Of a stretch of DNA of 64,000 bases, positions 53,834 to 63,500 are shown piece after piece. How positions within the stretch are numbered: position 1 is the stretch's first letter; every line of letters begins with the position of its first letter. This stretch comes from Dysgonomonas mossii (GTDB lineage Bacteria; Bacteroidota; Bacteroidia; Bacteroidales; Dysgonomonadaceae): the NCBI RefSeq assembly GCF_004569505.1, contig NZ_SPPK01000006.1, forward strand, positions 96,883 to 160,882, written 5' to 3'. The notes under the pieces were generated by a model. The model worked only from the letters and a program-made list of their open reading frames with translations, searched no databases and was not told the origin of the DNA. The translations under genes and the position numbers were made by a program.

Positions 53834-55030
53834 TTAATGACCATGTTCACCATGATCTGTACTCATCGATGCTAAATAAAATGCATTGGCTTTAACGATA
53901 GTCACACCCTCTTCCAGTTTATTTACCGGAGTTATCTGTGTATATCCTAGTTCGCTTATACCTGTTAATACCTCAATCCTTTCAAAATGATAAGTTTTTG
54001 TACCTTCTTCATTAGCTTCTTTCTCTAACACAAATATGTATTTCTTTCCTTCATTGCTAATAATAGCATCATTGGGTACAGCATCAGTTTTTTGTTTTCC
54101 AACATTAATCAATCCCGTTACATACATACCCGGAATTAATTTAATATCTGTCTTACCTTTTATATTTGCATGAACGATAATTGCCTTGGTATCCCCTTCG
54201 AAAGACTTGTTGATTTCATAAATCTCACCTTTGAGATTAACACCGGGTTGGTTGGTGAGGGTAATATCCACTTCCTGTCCGGTTCTTACCATATTAATAT
54301 CTTTTTCAAAGACTTTAACATCGCAGTGTATACCTGCATTATCGGTAATACTCATTAGTGGAGTTTGCATATCGACATAACTTCCGGTACTGATATTGAT
54401 TTTGCTGACAGTTCCTGAAATAGGAGTTTTTATCGGAATTTGAGTAACCATATTACCTGAAGAAACCTGTTCGGGGCTAATGGATAATTGTCTTAGCTGC
54501 TTTTCCAAACCTGTTAGCTGCGCTTTAGTTATCTCGTAATTAGCTGTTGCCTGTTGCAAAGTTTTTTCAACCCCTGCACCTTGAGTCGATAAATCTTTTT
54601 GTCTCCTGTATTCTTGATCGGCAATCAACGCCTCTTTTTTAGTTGTCAGATAATTTTTTTGCAACTCCACTATTTCCGTATTTTCGAGATAGGCTACAGC
54701 TTGTCCGGCACTCACGGCTCGACCTTCAATCACCATTACCTGTTTGATGATCCCTCCTAACAAAGAGGTTACCTCCGCTTTTTTCTGTGGATCCAAGGCC
54801 ATTTCGCCATTTACTCGAATAATACTATTTAAGTCTCTCTGTTCAATTTTGCCAAGTTGAATATCCACAGCTTTCATTTGTGATTCGGTTAGCTCTACTT
54901 CTACCGATTCGCCACCATGAGATTCTTCTGTACCTTCTTTTTCTTTTTCTGCCTCATTTTTAGGCTTCTGTCCACATGACCCTAAAAATATAAGAGACAA
55001 AGCAATTATCGCTATATATATTGTTTTCAT
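53834..55030 (-). CDS. czcB: RND efflux periplasmic adaptor (CzcB/CusB type)
   Basis: A 398-residue lipoprotein adaptor (lipobox LGSC, lipid-carrying C19). LTESQMKAVDIQLGKIEQRDLNSIIRVNGEM is the first beta domain, followed by a half-lipoyl motif (VTSLLGGIIKQVMVIEGRAVSAGQAVAYLEN), a coiled hairpin (about 105-180), and the second half-lipoyl block (PISGTVSKINISTGSYVDMQTPLMSI). The C-terminus STDHGEHGH and the linker SHGGES are His-rich and could bind metal. It joins the RND pump to the outer-membrane channel encoded just upstream. Confidence 0.9.
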   Translation of the reverse strand: MKTIYIAIIALSLIFLGSCGQKPKNEAEKEKEGTEESHGGESVEVELTESQMKAVDIQLGKIEQRDLNSIIRVNGEMALDPQKKAEVTSLLGGIIKQVMVIEGRAVSAGQAVAYLENTEIVELQKNYLTTKKEALIADQEYRRQKDLSTQGAGVEKTLQQATANYEITKAQLTGLEKQLRQLSISPEQVSSGNMVTQIPIKTPISGTVSKINISTGSYVDMQTPLMSITDNAGIHCDVKVFEKDINMVRTGQEVDITLTNQPGVNLKGEIYEINKSFEGDTKAIIVHANIKGKTDIKLIPGMYVTGLINVGKQKTDAVPNDAIISNEGKKYIFVLEKEANEEGTKTYHFERIEVLTGISELGYTQITPVNKLEEGVTIVKANAFYLASMSTDHGEHGH

Positions 55031-55039
55031 AATTTTTTG

Positions 55040-56293
55040 TTATTTATTTCCTTGCAGGTAGTTTAACATAATGATTGTTTGATTGTAGTCATTGATAGCA
55101 TTTGCATATAGTAAATGTATCTCTACTGCGGTTTTTAAATTCTGGATATACTCGACATAATCTATTTCTCCTTTTTCATATGAAACCTGTGATATGCGTG
55201 TTATATCTTCTGCTTGTTTGCTGCCACGAAGTGAATAATAGTCCAAAGCATTTTTAGCCTTGGTATATTCATTCAGATAAGTCTGATAATTCTTACGCAT
55301 AGTAAGCATAACCTCTTCCTGCTGAACCCTTGCTATTTCGACTTCTTTTTTAGCAGCTTTTGTTTTGGCTCTTTGTTCTCCAAAAAACAGAGGAACACTT
55401 ATTCCTACTTCAAAACCCATGAAATTACCTTTGTCAAAATGTTCTCTTTGTAAATCATATGGATTAAATCCTTTGATAAGAAACTGGTTTTTCAATGCAA
55501 AATTGAAACTGGGCAGATATCCTTGTTTAATCACACTGAGGTTCCTTTCGCTTATGATCTTTTTATTAGCATAAACCTCTCCAAGTGGAGTTTGCTCTGG
55601 ATTAAAATCATTAAAGGGATAGGCTGCATCCAAAACAGTCAAAGTAGGCTCAACAGGTTCGACTGCCTCATCCGTATTCATCCAGCGTTGTAAGATTAGT
55701 TGTATGCTCTGATAATTCTTTTCAGCCTTTTGTAACTCAATTCTGTTTTCATTATAGAGTCGTTCAGCATTCATCTGTTCCAAACGTCCTGTTTCCCCTG
55801 ATTTCAACTTTGCATTGGCGAGGAATAAGAATTTACCATAAATACTGTCCTGTTCCTGTAATATTTTGATATTTTCCTTTGCATAAAGCAATTGATAATA
55901 TGTTGCTGATATTTCTTTTACAAGTTCATTGCGTGTAACGTCCAAATTACTTCGTTCCAGATTCGTTTCGGCTTTCAATAAGCCTCTGCGAGAACCATAC
56001 ACTGTAGGGAACTCAAAACTTTGGCTTAATGATATGCTATTATCAGGACTTCCTCCTGATGTTGGGTCCTGACTTAACGAAAAGCCTGTTTTATCAATAT
56101 TAAAAGCAGTTCCTTGTAAGTCTTTTGCTCTTTCAATTGAGATACGACCCGACTTCATGGTCAGGTTGTTATCTATCGCCGATTGAATGCATTCCTCCAA
56201 TGATTTTGTTGTGTTTTGCCCAAATAAAGCTGGAGCTAAAACAACAGTCATTGTTATGAATACAATAGTCGATATTATTCTTTTTGTTTTCAT
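55040..56293 (-). CDS. czcC: TolC-like outer membrane channel of the metal RND system (CzcC type)
   Basis: A 417-residue protein with a signal peptide (to about LFGQ, residue 26) and LEECIQSAIDNNLTMKSGRISIERAKDL, the first OEP repeat. The second repeat region includes FEVGISVPLFFGEQRAKTKAAKKEVEIARVQQEE. It overlaps the RND pump gene by 4 bp and precedes the adaptor gene by 9 bp, so the three are one transcript in the order pump, channel, adaptor. Confidence 0.9.
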   Translation of the reverse strand: MKTKRIISTIVFITMTVVLAPALFGQNTTKSLEECIQSAIDNNLTMKSGRISIERAKDLQGTAFNIDKTGFSLSQDPTSGGSPDNSISLSQSFEFPTVYGSRRGLLKAETNLERSNLDVTRNELVKEISATYYQLLYAKENIKILQEQDSIYGKFLFLANAKLKSGETGRLEQMNAERLYNENRIELQKAEKNYQSIQLILQRWMNTDEAVEPVEPTLTVLDAAYPFNDFNPEQTPLGEVYANKKIISERNLSVIKQGYLPSFNFALKNQFLIKGFNPYDLQREHFDKGNFMGFEVGISVPLFFGEQRAKTKAAKKEVEIARVQQEEVMLTMRKNYQTYLNEYTKAKNALDYYSLRGSKQAEDITRISQVSYEKGEIDYVEYIQNLKTAVEIHLLYANAINDYNQTIIMLNYLQGNK

Positions 56294-59200
56294 TCCTGTT
56301 TATTTTTAGTAAATGTTTTATAGATAGAAGGTAACACAACCAATGTTAGAGCCGTTGCCGTTAATAGTCCTCCTATTACCACTGTTGCGAGAGGTCTTTG
56401 CACTTCGGCTCCATCGCCTGTAGATAATGCCATTGGCAGGAATCCTAATGATGCGACAAGCGCAGTCATGATGACGGGACGTAAACGAAGCATACACCCT
56501 TCGATTACTCTCTCACGAATATTTGTCATTCCTTCTTTTTCAAATATGTTGAATTGCCCAATCAGAACAATACCATTCAATACTGCTACGCCGAACAAAG
56601 CAATAAACCCGACACCTGCTGAAATACTGAAAGGCATGTCACGTAACCATAGAGCCCAGATACCTCCAATAGCCGAAAGTGGTATAGCAGAGAATACAAA
56701 CAAGGACTCTTTTACACTTTTCAATGTGGCATATAGAAGAAAGAGTATTAATAACAATGCTAATGGAACGGCAACCATCAATCTGTCTTTTGCTTCTTTC
56801 AGATTTTGAAATTGTCCTCCGTATGTATAATAATATCCTGCCGGTAGTTTGAATTCTTTGTCTAATATATTCTGAATATCAAACACAGTGCTTTGGACAT
56901 CACGTCCTCTGACATTAAATCCGACATAAATTCGTCTCTCCCCATTTTCGCGTGTTACCTGTGCAGGCGCATCTTCATATTTAATTTCAGCTACCTGAGA
57001 AAGAGGGATTGTTCCTCCTGAAGAAAGGGGCAGATATAGATTTTCTAATGAAGAGATATTATTTCTCAGATCATTATCCATTCTTAATACCAAATCAAAT
57101 CTACGGTCTTCCTCAAACACATATCCAGCCTCATTTCCGGCAAATGCTGTTTTAAGTACCATATTGGCATCTTTGACTGATATACCATATTTCGCTAATT
57201 GATCTCGATTATAAGTAACCTGAACCTGAGGTAATCCGGTAACTTTTTCAACAAACGGATCGCTCACTCCATCTACTTTTTTTATCAAAGAGGCTATCTT
57301 ATTGGCAGATGCGCTAAGTACTTCCAGGTCATTCCCATAAATTTTAATGGCTACATCCTGTTTAATACCTGTCACTAACTCATTGGTTCGCATTTGTATC
57401 GGCTGTGTCATTTCCACTCCTAATCCGGGTATCTCTCCGATAGCTTTTTCCATCTTTTCCATCAGCTCCTCTTTGGTTTTGGCTGATGTCCATTCTTTTT
57501 TAGGAATTAAAGCAATCATCATATCCGCTCGTTCAATAGGCATCGGATCAGTAGGGATTTCAGCACTACCAATACGGCTTACGGCTTGTTTTACTTCAGG
57601 AAACTGTTCTTTGAGTATTTTTTCAGCTTGAGAACAGCTTTTAATCATCTGTGACAAGGACGTTCCCTGAGCCATACTTATTTCTGCCGCAAAGTCGCCT
57701 TCTTCGAGATTAGGTATAAATTCGCCCCCCATTCTATTAAACATGAATACACTGACTGCAAATAGTGCAACCATACTTATGATTAGAGTTTTGCTCCAAT
57801 TCAAGCTTTTGGTTATAATAGGACGATAGAAATTGTTAAGCTTATCCATTAGCTTATCTGAGATATTCCGCTTGTGCTCAGTTTTCTTACTTAAAAACAA
57901 TGCACTTGCCATAGGCACATAAGTTAGAGATAGAATAAATGCACCCAATATGGCAAAGAACACTGTCATAGCCATTGGCTTGAACATCTTACCTTCTATA
58001 CCGACCAAAGTGAAAAGTGGAATATAAACAATCATGATAATGATTTCTCCAAATGCTGCACTATTCCTTATTTTAGAAGCTGAATCAAATACTTCCTGAT
58101 CCATTTCTGCCTGTGTCAGCAACCTCCCTTTATATCGGTCTTTCATGACTCCTATATGATGACAGACGGCCTCGACAATGATGACCGCCCCATCCACAAT
58201 CAATCCGAAGTCGATAGCTCCGAGGCTCATCAGGTTTCCACTTACACCAAACACACGCATCATACCAAATGCAAACAGCATAGATAGTGGTATTACGGAA
58301 GCTACTACCAATCCGGCTCTGTAATTTCCTAAGAAAAGTACAAGAATGAAGATAACGATCAATCCTCCCTCTATCAGGTTTTTGGTAATAGTATTCGTTA
58401 CTCTGTCTACCAATTGTGTCCTGTCAATAAACGGCTCAATAATGACTCCCTCCGGTAAGCTCTTTTGTACCTGAGCCATACGCTCTTTTACATTTTTTAT
58501 TACCTCTTGAAAGTTTTCACCCTTCAACATCAGGGTAATACCTGCAACAACTTCTCCGTCTCCATTTCGGGTTACAGCACCATAGCGTGTTGCATTTCCA
58601 TACTGTACTTTTGCTACATCCCGAACAAGGATAGGAGTACCATTGACTGTTTTAATCGGTATTTTTTCTATATCTTCCAAAGACTTGACAATACCTAACC
58701 CTCGTATGAAATACTGATTACTGTATTGTTCAATGTAGCTCCCTCCTGTATTTTCGTTATTGTTTTCAAGTGCAGTATACAATTCAGGGATTGTTATATT
58801 TACAGCATTGAGTTTATCCGCATTAATGGCTATCTCGTATTGTTTTACAAAACCTCCCCAGCCACTTATCTCTGCTACACCTTCTGTACCTGAGAGTTGC
58901 TTTCTAACGATCCAATCCTGCATGGTACGCAAGTCAGATATACTGTATTTATCCTCATAGCCTTCTTTTGCCCGTATTGTATAGTGATAGATCTCTCCTA
59001 ATCCGGTAGATATAGGAGCTAAACTAATCTTACCTACTCCTTGAGGAATAACTTCCTCCGCTTCTTTTAGTTGCTGGTCTACCTGCTGACGTGCCCAGTA
59101 AATGTCAGCATCTTCTTTAAATACAATGGTTATAACGGATAAGCCACTTCGGCTGATACTTCTTCTTTCTATAACTTTGGGAATATTGGCTAAAGCCATC

Positions 59201-59409
59201 TCTAAGGGAGTAGTAATAAACTGCTCCACTTCCTGTGCTCCTAAGGATGGAGCCTGAGTAATGACCTGCACCTGATTATTGGTGATATCAGGGGTAGAGT
59301 CGAATGGTAATTGAGACAGGGAATAAGTCCCCCAAATAATGAGGGCTACAGTCATGACTCCAATTACCAATTTATTCTCTATCGAGAATTTAATCAGTTT
59401 TTGAAACAT
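56290..59409 (-). CDS. czcA: Heavy-metal RND pump of the CzcA type
   Basis: I start this at the ATG complementary to 59407-59409 (MFQKLIKFSIENKLVIGV), giving 1039 residues; an upstream ATG at 59451 adds 14 residues without family character. TM4 reads GAIDFGLIVDGAVIIVE, the DFG-x3-DGA-x4-E form (D400, D406, E413) of the HME1 subgroup that exports Zn, Co and Cd. The Cu/Ag pumps lack the first Asp. The large periplasmic loops and 12 helices are complete (LPFDSTPDITNNQVQ; GMMRVFGVSGN). It is the second gene of the locus, downstream of the DUF6660-like gene. Confidence 0.94.
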   Translation of the reverse strand: MFQKLIKFSIENKLVIGVMTVALIIWGTYSLSQLPFDSTPDITNNQVQVITQAPSLGAQEVEQFITTPLEMALANIPKVIERRSISRSGLSVITIVFKEDADIYWARQQVDQQLKEAEEVIPQGVGKISLAPISTGLGEIYHYTIRAKEGYEDKYSISDLRTMQDWIVRKQLSGTEGVAEISGWGGFVKQYEIAINADKLNAVNITIPELYTALENNNENTGGSYIEQYSNQYFIRGLGIVKSLEDIEKIPIKTVNGTPILVRDVAKVQYGNATRYGAVTRNGDGEVVAGITLMLKGENFQEVIKNVKERMAQVQKSLPEGVIIEPFIDRTQLVDRVTNTITKNLIEGGLIVIFILVLFLGNYRAGLVVASVIPLSMLFAFGMMRVFGVSGNLMSLGAIDFGLIVDGAVIIVEAVCHHIGVMKDRYKGRLLTQAEMDQEVFDSASKIRNSAAFGEIIIMIVYIPLFTLVGIEGKMFKPMAMTVFFAILGAFILSLTYVPMASALFLSKKTEHKRNISDKLMDKLNNFYRPIITKSLNWSKTLIISMVALFAVSVFMFNRMGGEFIPNLEEGDFAAEISMAQGTSLSQMIKSCSQAEKILKEQFPEVKQAVSRIGSAEIPTDPMPIERADMMIALIPKKEWTSAKTKEELMEKMEKAIGEIPGLGVEMTQPIQMRTNELVTGIKQDVAIKIYGNDLEVLSASANKIASLIKKVDGVSDPFVEKVTGLPQVQVTYNRDQLAKYGISVKDANMVLKTAFAGNEAGYVFEEDRRFDLVLRMDNDLRNNISSLENLYLPLSSGGTIPLSQVAEIKYEDAPAQVTRENGERRIYVGFNVRGRDVQSTVFDIQNILDKEFKLPAGYYYTYGGQFQNLKEAKDRLMVAVPLALLLILFLLYATLKSVKESLFVFSAIPLSAIGGIWALWLRDMPFSISAGVGFIALFGVAVLNGIVLIGQFNIFEKEGMTNIRERVIEGCMLRLRPVIMTALVASLGFLPMALSTGDGAEVQRPLATVVIGGLLTATALTLVVLPSIYKTFTKNKQE

Positions 59410-59493
59410 AATTTGAATATTAAAATATAACAATAGGATTGTACGATACATCTACCTTTAGACGTATCAAATTGGATACAAGAATGTTATATT

Positions 59494-59811
59494 TTAAGCC
59501 TTAGGAGGTCTCCAAAGACTATCCAGATGAGATGAAGTTTGGTTTTCATTATAAATAGCAATCTTCTTGACCGGAGTACTATCTATATTTCGCAGGTCAA
59601 AGCTGTTTTTTGCTATAAAATTGGGATTGTGAAAGCTGGAACATGCGCAAAACGGAGTACATATTTCCTGAGCAGAATCGCTTTCACTATGAGCTGTTGA
59701 AACTTGTTCTGTCTTATCTTGTAAAGAATCTATAGTCTGTATATTGCAATTGCATGGAAGCAAGGCAAGACACAGAAAATAAATACTTATTATAAAGACA
59801 AATGGTCTCAT
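59494..59811 (-). CDS. Small secreted Cys-containing protein (DUF6660-like)
   Basis: A 105-residue protein with a signal peptide (IISIYFLCLALLPCNC). The mature part has CTPFCACSSF and ends DSLWRPPKA. Short secreted proteins with CxPFCxCxC and a C-terminal W-x-P-P motif (DUF6660) are often found at the head of Bacteroidota metal-efflux operons. The cysteines could bind metal in the periplasm. It begins the metal operon, 40 bp downstream of the palindromic operator. Confidence 0.75.
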   Translation of the reverse strand: MRPFVFIISIYFLCLALLPCNCNIQTIDSLQDKTEQVSTAHSESDSAQEICTPFCACSSFHNPNFIAKNSFDLRNIDSTPVKKIAIYNENQTSSHLDSLWRPPKA

Positions 59812-59830
59812 TTTGTTTTTCTTTATGCTA

Positions 59831-59838
59831 CAAATATA
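59831..59838 (-). promoter_or_regulatory. -7 promoter element (TATATTTG) of the metal operon
   Basis: On the minus strand TATATTTG (59838-59831) matches TAnnTTTG, 19 bp before the ATG of the DUF6660-like gene. The inverted repeat at 59851-59865 lies just upstream, across the expected -33 region. Confidence 0.6.
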
Positions 59839-59850
59839 AAAATAAATTCA

Positions 59851-59865
59851 TGCAACTCAGTTGCA
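59851..59865. promoter_or_regulatory. Perfect 7-1-7 inverted repeat, probable Fur-family operator
   Basis: TGCAACT-C-AGTTGCA is a perfect 7-1-7 palindrome, the geometry of Fur/Zur/PerR boxes. It covers the -33 region of the metal-operon promoter and lies between that operon and the Fur-family gene at 59941. A bound repressor here would block the promoter. Confidence 0.6.
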
Positions 59866-59940
59866 GATTTCTATTATTTGTTAAAAAGAGGTTTAAAATC
59901 GATCTATATATTATTAAAAGAGAGACATAGAGAGCAAATA

Positions 59941-60366
59941 TTATGAATTAATAAGCCTATTGCATTGACCGCAATATCCCTTAATTACAAGGTTTACACT
60001 TTCTATTTGCATAATGGGTGATAATTGAAATCTTGGAATAGATATATTATCCAGACAGAATGCCTTTTTACAATAATTACAATAAAAATGAGCGTGCATA
60101 TCTTCAATACTACAGTGGCAATCTCTACTGCATACAGAATACTTAACAGAACCAGAGCCATCATCAAAGCTATGTATTAATTGATGTTCATGAAATAAAT
60201 GTATTGTTCTTGATATTGTAGATTTATCTACGGTATCAAGTTGAGATTCTAAATCTGACAAACTAAATGCTCTGTTAAATTCAAGCATAGCTTTTAGTAC
60301 CAGTATGCGAATAGCTGTTGGCTTTATATCCCGCTCTTCTAATAGATTTACAAAAGAGTTACTCAT
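59941..60366 (-). CDS. Fur-family metal-responsive regulator
   Basis: A 141-residue Fur-family protein. An N-terminal winged helix (LEERDIKPTAIRILVLKAMLEFNRAFSLSDLESQLDTVDKSTISRTIHLFHEHQLIH) is followed by the dimerisation domain with DCHCSIEDMHAHFYCNYCKKAFCL and CGQCN. The two CxxC pairs form the structural zinc site, and HAHFYC is the regulatory metal-site motif. It resembles Zur more than Fur in size but cannot be assigned to a metal with certainty. It lies upstream of the zinc/cobalt-type efflux operon on the same strand and faces away from the restriction enzyme gene. Confidence 0.9.
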   Translation of the reverse strand: MSNSFVNLLEERDIKPTAIRILVLKAMLEFNRAFSLSDLESQLDTVDKSTISRTIHLFHEHQLIHSFDDGSGSVKYSVCSRDCHCSIEDMHAHFYCNYCKKAFCLDNISIPRFQLSPIMQIESVNLVIKGYCGQCNRLINS

Positions 60367-60502
60367 AATCCAATATTTTTAGAGTAGAGTTTATAAAGTT
60401 ATATCTTTTATTGAAAAAACTCCTCCTATTTCTGGCTTTAGTCTTCACATGCTCTCATTACATATTTCTAAACAAAAAGGATACTTTACATTTTATATGT
60501 TA

Positions 60503-60510
60503 TATTTTTG
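60503..60510 (+). promoter_or_regulatory. -7 promoter element (TATTTTTG) of the restriction-modification gene
   Basis: TATTTTTG matches TAnnTTTG, 37 bp before the ATG at 60548. Confidence 0.5.
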
Positions 60511-60547
60511 TGTTTAATAAAAACGTATCTATATATCATACAATATT

Positions 60548-63500
60548 ATGAAAACTCCTAAACAAGCTTTAAATCCAGCATTTTTAAAACAAAAACCGGA
60601 TCGCAAAGAAATAGAATTGTTTAAACAAGAGTTTATTTCTCTGTTGGATAAAATAAACGATACTGAATCGGAGGAGTTTCATAAAAACCTAATTATAGAT
60701 TTCCTAAATTCCGTTTACTATAAAAACAATCACTATATTAATACATATGGTAGAACAGATTTAGTTATTCATAACGAGAAAGATACTAAATCACCTGTTG
60801 GTGTCTTGATAGAAGTAAAGAAGCCAACTAACAAGAGTGAAATGATCAGCAAAGAAAACCTCAATGCTAAAGCATTTCAAGAATTGGTTCTTTATTATCT
60901 CAGAGAACGTAAGGCAAACAAGAATCTAGAACTACGATATTTAATTATTACGAATATCAACGAGTGGTTTATTTTTGATGCTCAAGACTTCAAAAAACTA
61001 TTCTATGATGATAAGAAATTTGTAGACTTATTTGAACAATTCCAAAATAAACGTTCGGATGATTCATCTACAAACCACTTTTACAAGGAGATCGCATCGC
61101 CTCAAATAGAGAAAGTGAAAGATCAAATCCCATATACTCATTTTGATATTAGGGATTATGATAAAATTATGCGTAATAAGGATAAGGAGGACGATAGAAA
61201 ACTAATTGCTCTTTATAAGTTTTTATCTCCGATTCATTTACTCAAACTATCCTTTGCTAAAGATTATAATGAGTTAAACAAAGAGTTTTATGCAGAGCTT
61301 TTACATATACTTGGCTTAGAAGAGGTCAAAGAAAAGTCTCAAAAATTTATTGTTCGAAAGTCTCAAGGAAAAAGGGATAATGGTTCAATTATTGAAAATG
61401 CGATAAACGAATTAGATGCTATGGATAAATTATCTATGCTATCTAACATAAAACAATATGGAAACACCTATGAGGACCAATTATATAATGTAGCTCTAGA
61501 CTTAAGCATTACGTGGGTCAATCGAGTCCTGTTTTTAAAATTGCTAGAAGCTCAAATTATTAAATATCACGACGGGAATAAAAAATATTCTTTTCTTTCA
61601 ACTGATAAAATTGAAGGGTATGATGATTTAAATAGTTTATTCTTTCAAATATTAGCTCGCAAAGAAGACGAGCGGCGAGATGGAAATTTAAAAGAAAAAT
61701 TCTCTCATGTTCCATATCTGAATAGCTCTCTTTTCGAACCAACGGAATTAGAGGGTTATACTATTGCGATTAGCGGACTTCAAGATAAAGCAAAAATAGA
61801 ATTATACTCTAAATCTGTATTGAAGATTAAAGGACAAGTTGATAAGAGGCTTACTCCTTTAGAATACTTATTGAAATTTCTTGATGCCTATGATTTTAGC
61901 AGTGAAAGTTCAGAAGATATACAAGAGGAAGATAAAGCATTGATATCAGCGTCTGTTCTTGGATTGATCTTTGAAAAAATAAACGGATACAAAGATGGCT
62001 CTTTCTTTACTCCAAGCTTTGTTACTATGTTTATGTGTAGGGATACTATAACTCGCACTGTTATACAAAAATTTAATGAGACTAAAGGTTGGGAATGCAA
62101 AACAATCATAGATCTACATAATAAAATCTCAGATATAAAAGAAGCGAATGAGATATTCAATTCTATTCGGTTGTGTGATCCAGCTGTCGGATCAGGTCAT
62201 TTTTTAGTTTCAAGTCTAAATGAAATGATCTATTTAAAATCAGAACTCGGTATTCTTACGGATAGAGAAGGAAAATTATTAAGAGGCTATAAGATTAGTG
62301 TAGAGAATGATGAGTTGATAGTCAGCGATAATGAATATGGTATATTCAAGTACAACCCTCACCATCACGAGAGTCAGCGTGTACAAGAAACATTATTTCA
62401 TGAGAAGCAAACCATAATTGAAAACTGCCTATTTGGCGTTGACCTTAATCCAAATTCTGTAAAGATCTGTCAACTTCGTCTATGGATCGAACTTTTGAAA
62501 CATACCTATTACATAACTAAGACCAATAGATTAGAAACTCTACCTAATATTGATATTAATATCAAATGTGGAAATTCACTAATTAGTCGTTTCGGCTTAG
62601 ACGAAAATTTAAAACCAATTCTTCGAGGGCTGAATATCTCAATTTCAGAATATAAAGAGGCTGTTAATAATTATAGGAATGCTCACAATAAGCAAGATAA
62701 AAAACGTTTAGAACAATTTATCAAAGAGATTAAAACTAATCTAAAAACTGAAATTAGCAAAAACGATAAGAATAGTAAGTCCTTGTTTAAAGCAAAAAAA
62801 GAATTATCCGATTTAACAGCACCAGATTTATTTGAGCGAACACCCAAGGAGAAAAAAGCTTTACAAAAGAAAATAGATTTAGCTCAAAAAGCTGTTGGGA
62901 AATACTCTGCTATTATTGAAGAAATCAAGAACAATAAAATATTTCAAAATGCATTTGAATGGCGTATCGAATTTCCAGAAGTGTTAAATGAGGATGGTGA
63001 CTTTATTGGATTTGATGCTATTATTGGTAACCCTCCTTATATCCAACTTCAATCAATGGGAGAGATAACCGATATCTATAAAAAGATGGAGTTTGAAACT
63101 TTCGAACGTACAGGAGATATCTATTGCTTATTTTATGAATTGGGGAATAATATTCTTCGACAAAATTATTTCTTATCATTTATTACTTCGAATAAATGGA
63201 TGCGTGCTGGATATGGGGAAAGTATGCGCAGATATTTTGTGGAGCAAACGAACCCAGTCTTATTGATTGATTTTGCGGGTATAAAGGTGTTTGATGAAGC
63301 TACTGTGGATGTAAATATCATGACTTTTCAGAAAGCAAATAATCAGCATAATACAGAGAGTTGTCTAATTAAAGGCTTCAATTCTGATACAATGAAATTG
63401 AGCGATTATATTAATCAATCAGCTACTATCTCTTCATTTGGAGAAAGTGCAATTTCTTCGTTTGTTATATTGTCTGATATAGAGAAGCGTATAAAAGAAA

